From contig CABUWK010000034.1 of assembly GCA_902495325.1 (NCBI GenBank), positions 1 to 25,541 of the forward strand: DNA of 25,541 nucleotides, written 5' to 3'. Shown piece after piece: positions 22,471 through 25,541 of this stretch (its first letter is position 1; the number at the start of each line of letters is the position of its first letter). This stretch comes from an uncultured Acidiphilium sp. (GTDB taxonomy: Bacteria > Bacillota > Clostridia > Christensenellales > Borkfalkiaceae). The notes under the pieces are model-generated. The model was not told the DNA's origin and ran no database searches. It worked only from the letters and a program-made list of their open reading frames with translations. Both the position numbers and the translations under genes were made by a program.

Positions 22471-23273
22471 AAGCATTGATCTGTGACTTTGACGGGACCC
22501 TCGCCAAATCCGACAAAACGATAACCGAAAAAAACACAAAGGCGATTACAGACCTTCTCGCAAGGGGAAAACACTTTGCCGTATGTACGGGCAGAATGAC
22601 GTGTTCCGCTTTGCGTGTTCTGGCAAAATTCCCTGTTAAACCGCTTATAGCCGCTTATAACGGGGCGGAAATCATCAATTCCGAAACAAAAGAACTGTTG
22701 TATTGCAACCATCTTTCTTATGAGGAAACGGCGGAGATCGCCCGCTTTGCGGAATTTCACGAAATCAATTGTCAGATCTACGTGGGCGAGCAGGTGGTGA
22801 CGCCCGAGATCCTTCCGATTACCGATATTTACTGCCGCGCCTGCAAAAACGACGTGGCGGCGCTCGGGATTCCCGTGTCGGCTTACGTTTCGGAATGGAA
22901 AATGGGAACGCCGAAACTGATGTTTCTCGATTATAAAGATAAACTCGATAAGATCCAGCCGAAGGCGGAGGTTGAATTCGGCGATCGGTATGATATTGCC
23001 CGCTGCGGCGATTTTATGCTCGATTTCACCCGCAAAAACGTGAATAAAGGAAAAGCCGTGGAACGCCTTTGCGAAATGTGGGGAATTACCCCGGACGAGT
23101 GCGTCTGCATGGGAGACGAATTCAACGATCTTTCCATGATCGAGGGGGCAGGCGTCGGCGTGTGTATGAAAAACGGAAACAAAAATCTGAAAGAATACGC
23201 AGACTACGTTACGGAACTTACGAGCGACGGCGATGCGGTAAAAGAAGTGATCGATAAATTTTTGTCCGACTGA
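22467..23273 (+). CDS. Cof-type HAD superfamily hydrolase
   Basis: A 268-residue phosphatase of the Cof/HAD-IIB group. Motif I is DFDGTLAKSD with nucleophile Asp7 and acid/base Asp9; motif II is the Thr in VCTGRM; motif III Lys lies in NVNKGKAVERL; motif IV is GDEFNDLSM (about 211-219). The region between motifs II and III is the alpha/beta cap (about 85-185) that sets substrate choice. These enzymes remove phosphate from sugar phosphates, pyridoxal phosphate or nucleotides, often with broad range. The start ATG overlaps the upstream stop as ATGA, showing coupling with the coiled-coil membrane gene. Confidence 0.93.
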   Translation: MKALICDFDGTLAKSDKTITEKNTKAITDLLARGKHFAVCTGRMTCSALRVLAKFPVKPLIAAYNGAEIINSETKELLYCNHLSYEETAEIARFAEFHEINCQIYVGEQVVTPEILPITDIYCRACKNDVAALGIPVSAYVSEWKMGTPKLMFLDYKDKLDKIQPKAEVEFGDRYDIARCGDFMLDFTRKNVNKGKAVERLCEMWGITPDECVCMGDEFNDLSMIEGAGVGVCMKNGNKNLKEYADYVTELTSDGDAVKEVIDKFLSD

Positions 23274-23371
23274 CGTCGGGGAAAAAGGACGGAAAACGTC
23301 TGTACGAACCTGTTTGCTTTATACGCGTTGTCCGGGTTCCGGAGCGAAAGCAAATCGGAAACGGAGAGAAT

Positions 23372-24970
23372 ATGAATAAAAAGAAATGGTTTCTTTATGC
23401 GACGGAATTTGTATCCGGTATGTCCGTCATGGCGGTGGAACTCGGGGCGAGCAGATTGCTGGCGCCCTATTTTTCGTCGTCGCAGATCATTTGGACGATC
23501 ATTATCGGAACGATCATGATCGCAATGGCGCTCGGAAACGTCTGGGGGGGAAGAATGGCGGATAAAAATCCGAACCCCGATTTTCTCTACGGACGTATCC
23601 TGCTTGCCGGCGTGTGGATCGCGCTGATCCCTTTGCTCGGACGGTATGTGATCGCCGGCGTTTCTCTTCTTCTCGCGCTTTTCGTCAAATCGGGATTTCT
23701 CGTCTGGGCGTCTTTGTTATCCTGTCTGTTGCTGTTTGTTTTCCCGCTCATGCTTCTCGGGTCGGTTTCTCCCGCATTGGTGAAATTTTCCGTCAGCGCG
23801 CTGAACGAAAACGGCAGAACGGTCGGCGAACTCAATGCGCTCAATACGATCGGTTCCATTCTGGGAACGTTCCTTCCCACTTTCGTAACGATCCCCGCTG
23901 TCGGAACGATGCTCACCTTCGTTATTTTTGCAGCCCTGCTTATCGCTCTCGGCGGTATTTACCTGATCGGGTTCCGGAAAAAATGGAGAAAGACGGTCGT
24001 TTCCGTTATTTTGCTCGTTGCGTGCGGCGTCGGTTCCTTTTTCTCGTCTTTTTCCTTCTGGGAGAAAACGACTTTCGAGGGGGAGTCGATCTATAACTAT
24101 CTGAAAGTATACGAGGACGATTCCGCCGTCTATTTTTCCACAAACGTTTTGTTCGGCGTTCAGTCGATGAAAATGAAGAACGGCGGGCTTACGGGCGGTT
24201 ATTACGATTATGCGCTCGCCGCTCCCTTAATGGCAGGCGTAACGGAAAAGGAAGATTTCGAAATACTGATCCTCGGGCTCGCCACGGGCACTTATGCTTC
24301 GCAGTGTCTCGAATATTTCGGAAACGTTTCGATCGAAGGGGTGGAGATCGATAAAAAAATAGCCGATCTCGCCCGTACCTATTTCGATCTCCCTTCCGTT
24401 GTCGACGTTACGGTGGACGACGGAAGAGCCTATCTGTATTCGGGGAAGGGGAAGGAGAAAAAGTACGACGTGATCATGGTGGATGCCTATCAGGATATCA
24501 CCATACCTTTTCAGATGTCCACTTCGGAATTTTTTTCTCTCGTCCGAAGCCATCTGAAAGAGGACGGCGTGATGGTGCTCAATATGAACATGTATTCGGA
24601 CGACGAGGGGTCGATCAACAATTATCTTGCCGATACCGCCGCGAGCGTTTTTTCGAACGTCTGTTATGCCAGGATCGAAGATAACCGCGAACTTTTCGCG
24701 TCGGACAATCCGGATATGATGTCCGTTTTCGAGAACTCCGTTCCTTCCGTAAAGGACGCCCGCCTTCGTTCGTGTATGAACGAGGCTTTGAAAAAGTTTA
24801 AGGAAAACGGAAAATATGAAGGCGGAAATCTGATTCTTACGGACGATAAAGCGCCCGTCGAGCTTCTCGGCATCCGCCTGATCGACAATATGATCGGAAG
24901 CGAACTCTCTTACTACCGTAATATATATAAAGAAAAAGGATTCAAAGGGCTTTGGGATTCGCTGACGTAA
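23372..24970 (+). CDS. Fused membrane/spermidine synthase-like protein
   Basis: A 532-residue protein. The N-terminal half (about 8-220) has seven or so membrane helices typical of the fused MFS/spermidine synthase group (EFVSGMSVMAVELGASRLLAPYF, then FPLMLLGSVSPALVKFSV and GRTVGELNALNTIGSILGTFL). The C-terminal half (about 230-520) is a spermidine-synthase/methyltransferase fold: ILGLATGTYASQ in place of the usual GGGDG loop, GVEIDKKI for the ribose-binding acid, VDDGRAYL, and YDVIMVDAYQD near the active site. The canonical glycine-rich loop is altered, so aminopropyl transfer is not assured. CGGAGAGA precedes the ATG. It lies 98 bases after the HAD gene; the gap has an IR (TTTGCTTT/AAAGCAAA) but no clear terminator. 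Confidence 0.88.
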   Translation: MNKKKWFLYATEFVSGMSVMAVELGASRLLAPYFSSSQIIWTIIIGTIMIAMALGNVWGGRMADKNPNPDFLYGRILLAGVWIALIPLLGRYVIAGVSLLLALFVKSGFLVWASLLSCLLLFVFPLMLLGSVSPALVKFSVSALNENGRTVGELNALNTIGSILGTFLPTFVTIPAVGTMLTFVIFAALLIALGGIYLIGFRKKWRKTVVSVILLVACGVGSFFSSFSFWEKTTFEGESIYNYLKVYEDDSAVYFSTNVLFGVQSMKMKNGGLTGGYYDYALAAPLMAGVTEKEDFEILILGLATGTYASQCLEYFGNVSIEGVEIDKKIADLARTYFDLPSVVDVTVDDGRAYLYSGKGKEKKYDVIMVDAYQDITIPFQMSTSEFFSLVRSHLKEDGVMVLNMNMYSDDEGSINNYLADTAASVFSNVCYARIEDNRELFASDNPDMMSVFENSVPSVKDARLRSCMNEALKKFKENGKYEGGNLILTDDKAPVELLGIRLIDNMIGSELSYYRNIYKEKGFKGLWDSLT

Positions 24971-25019
24971 GTCGTCGCCGCGATTTTGTTTTTATCCGGT
25001 TTGCGGGAGGAATAAAGAG

Positions 25020-25241
25020 TTGCCGGATGCTCACATATATAATATGAAAATAAGACTGAACGAAGATAAAGAAGTTGTGGCTCAGGTCCGCGCCGGGCTG
25101 ATCGCCAAAGGCGGGTATTGCCCGTGCCGCGTTGGGAAACTGCCGGAAAACAAATGTATGTGCAAGGAGTTCCGCTCGCAAATCGCCGATCCCGATTTCG
25201 AAGGTTACTGCCATTGTCGCCTCTTTTATAAAGAGAAGTGA
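25020..25241 (+). CDS. Ferredoxin-thioredoxin reductase catalytic-type Fe-S protein
   Basis: A 73-residue protein (65 if the inner start is used) with the catalytic FTR-beta Cys pattern: YCPCRVGKLPENKCMCKEF and, after a short gap, YCHCRLF. In plant-type enzymes these Cys hold a 4Fe-4S cluster and the redox-active pair that reduces thioredoxin with ferredoxin electrons. In anaerobes stand-alone versions occur without the variable subunit, as here. Start choice: GGGAGG (25005-25010) is placed correctly for the TTG at 25020. The ATG at 25044 gives the length usual for homologs (MKIRLNEDKE...) but has no ribosome site; its start overlaps the stop of a six-codon frame (25027-25047). Function in disulfide reduction is inferred. 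Confidence 0.8.
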   Translation: MPDAHIYNMKIRLNEDKEVVAQVRAGLIAKGGYCPCRVGKLPENKCMCKEFRSQIADPDFEGYCHCRLFYKEK

Positions 25242-25285
25242 TTTTTTTCGGGAAAGAAGATTTCGGAAAAGAAGAGAGAACGTGT

Positions 25286-25358
25286 CCCCGCTTTTTTTTG
25301 CGGGGCTGTGCGGAAAACCGATTTTTGCCTGTAATAACGGACAAAAGTCGGTTTTTTT
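25286..25358 (+). terminator. Terminator region after the Fe-S protein gene
   Basis: Two hairpins. The first is CCCCGC (25286-25291) with GCGGGG (25300-25305) around a T-only loop and no U tract. The second pairs 25314-25327 (AAAACCGATTTTTG) with 25342-25355 (CAAAAGTCGGTTTT) over 14 bp with one G-T, followed by further T. The second is a strong terminator for the rightward run. The rest of the 300 bases after the Fe-S gene is A-rich, gene-free sequence and the next promoter. Confidence 0.85.
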
Positions 25359-25431
25359 ATGTCATGAAAGGGGCTGAAAAAGGAAAAATCAAAAAAAGAA
25401 AAAATAATTTGCGAAAAGTGTAGAAAAAGAG

Positions 25432-25461
25432 TTGACAAAAGGGGTAAGAAAGTGGTAATAT
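25432..25461 (+). promoter_or_regulatory. Promoter for a gene beyond the window edge
   Basis: Perfect TTGACA (25432-25437), 18-base spacer, TAATAT (25456-25461). The start point would be near 25467. An ATG at 25462 opens a frame to the edge, but it lies upstream of the expected start point and has no ribosome site, so the real coding start is probably past the window. Confidence 0.6.
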
Positions 25462-25541
25462 ATGCGAGCACTCGAAAGAAAGCACACGAACGAACCGCAG
25501 GAAGAAGGCAAGAGCGGGAAGTTGAAAAAGGTTTTGAAAAA

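Noticed and set aside
25462..25541. Partial gene starting at ATG 25462
   Set aside because: The ATG follows the -10 hexamer directly and would lie upstream of the transcription start; there is no ribosome site before it.
1..25541. CRISPR array, tRNA/rRNA genes, prophage or IS element
   Set aside because: No regularly spaced repeats, cloverleaf-like or rRNA-like sequence, integrase, transposase or phage structural cluster was seen on reading; the phage-like motif at 7.7 kb is a single isolated segment.

Overview
The window reads as a chromosomal segment of an anaerobic, low-redox Firmicute, most likely a gut Clostridia (a Christensenellales-like lineage is a guess from style and moderate GC, not something the sequence proves). 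Pointers are the clostridial iron-uptake operon with two FeoA proteins, FeoB and the small FeoB-associated Cys-rich membrane protein; a stand-alone ferredoxin-thioredoxin-reductase-type Fe-S protein; strong AGGAG-type ribosome sites; and TTGACA/TATAAT promoters. I see no rRNA, tRNA, CRISPR array, integrase or transposase. The first bases lie inside a repeat that recurs at 13.7 kb, so the left edge may be an assembly break at that repeat.

Left third (1-7.3 kb): a lone MinE-like gene, then two leftward metal-related operons. The first is an ABC ATPase, an FtsX/MacB-type permease and a small heavy-metal-associated (HMA) protein, controlled from a promoter carrying a perfect 16-bp palindrome. The second is feoA-feoA-feoB-Cys-rich protein, transcribed from a near-consensus promoter at about 7.37 kb. 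FeoB carries an unusual acidic, DENG-repeat insertion after its first membrane helix.

Middle (7.5-14.3 kb): an AT-rich, foreign-looking gene with a pre-toxin-like HPNCQC motif, directly followed by a gene with two tandem copies of one small domain, possibly its immunity partner. Then come a TetR regulator with an apparently leaderless start, a short possible peptide ORF, and a leftward pair made of a hybrid histidine kinase and a solute-binding lipoprotein with no permease. Between the kinase promoter and a TerB-like gene lies a 477-base intergenic region holding a strong terminator and the second copy of the repeat family.

Right half (14.3-25.5 kb): a leftward exporter operon (two ABC ATPases plus one ABC-2 permease with a large external domain) divergent from a TetR gene, with shared operator-like repeats. 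A two-helix membrane protein of unknown function follows, preceded by a 26-nt alternating pyrimidine-purine tract, then a TtcA-type tRNA thiolase facing left. A rightward gene run holds a cytidylate-kinase-like protein, an unrecognised coiled-coil polytopic membrane protein, a Cof-type HAD phosphatase, a fused membrane/spermidine-synthase-like protein and the Fe-S protein. The window ends just after a promoter whose gene lies outside.

The main candidates for something undescribed are the composite intergenic repeat with an inverted central segment (1-220 and 13684-13803), the toxin-like/duplicated-domain gene pair at 7.6-8.7 kb, and the FeoB insertion. The terminator, promoter and repeat calls were made by eye.
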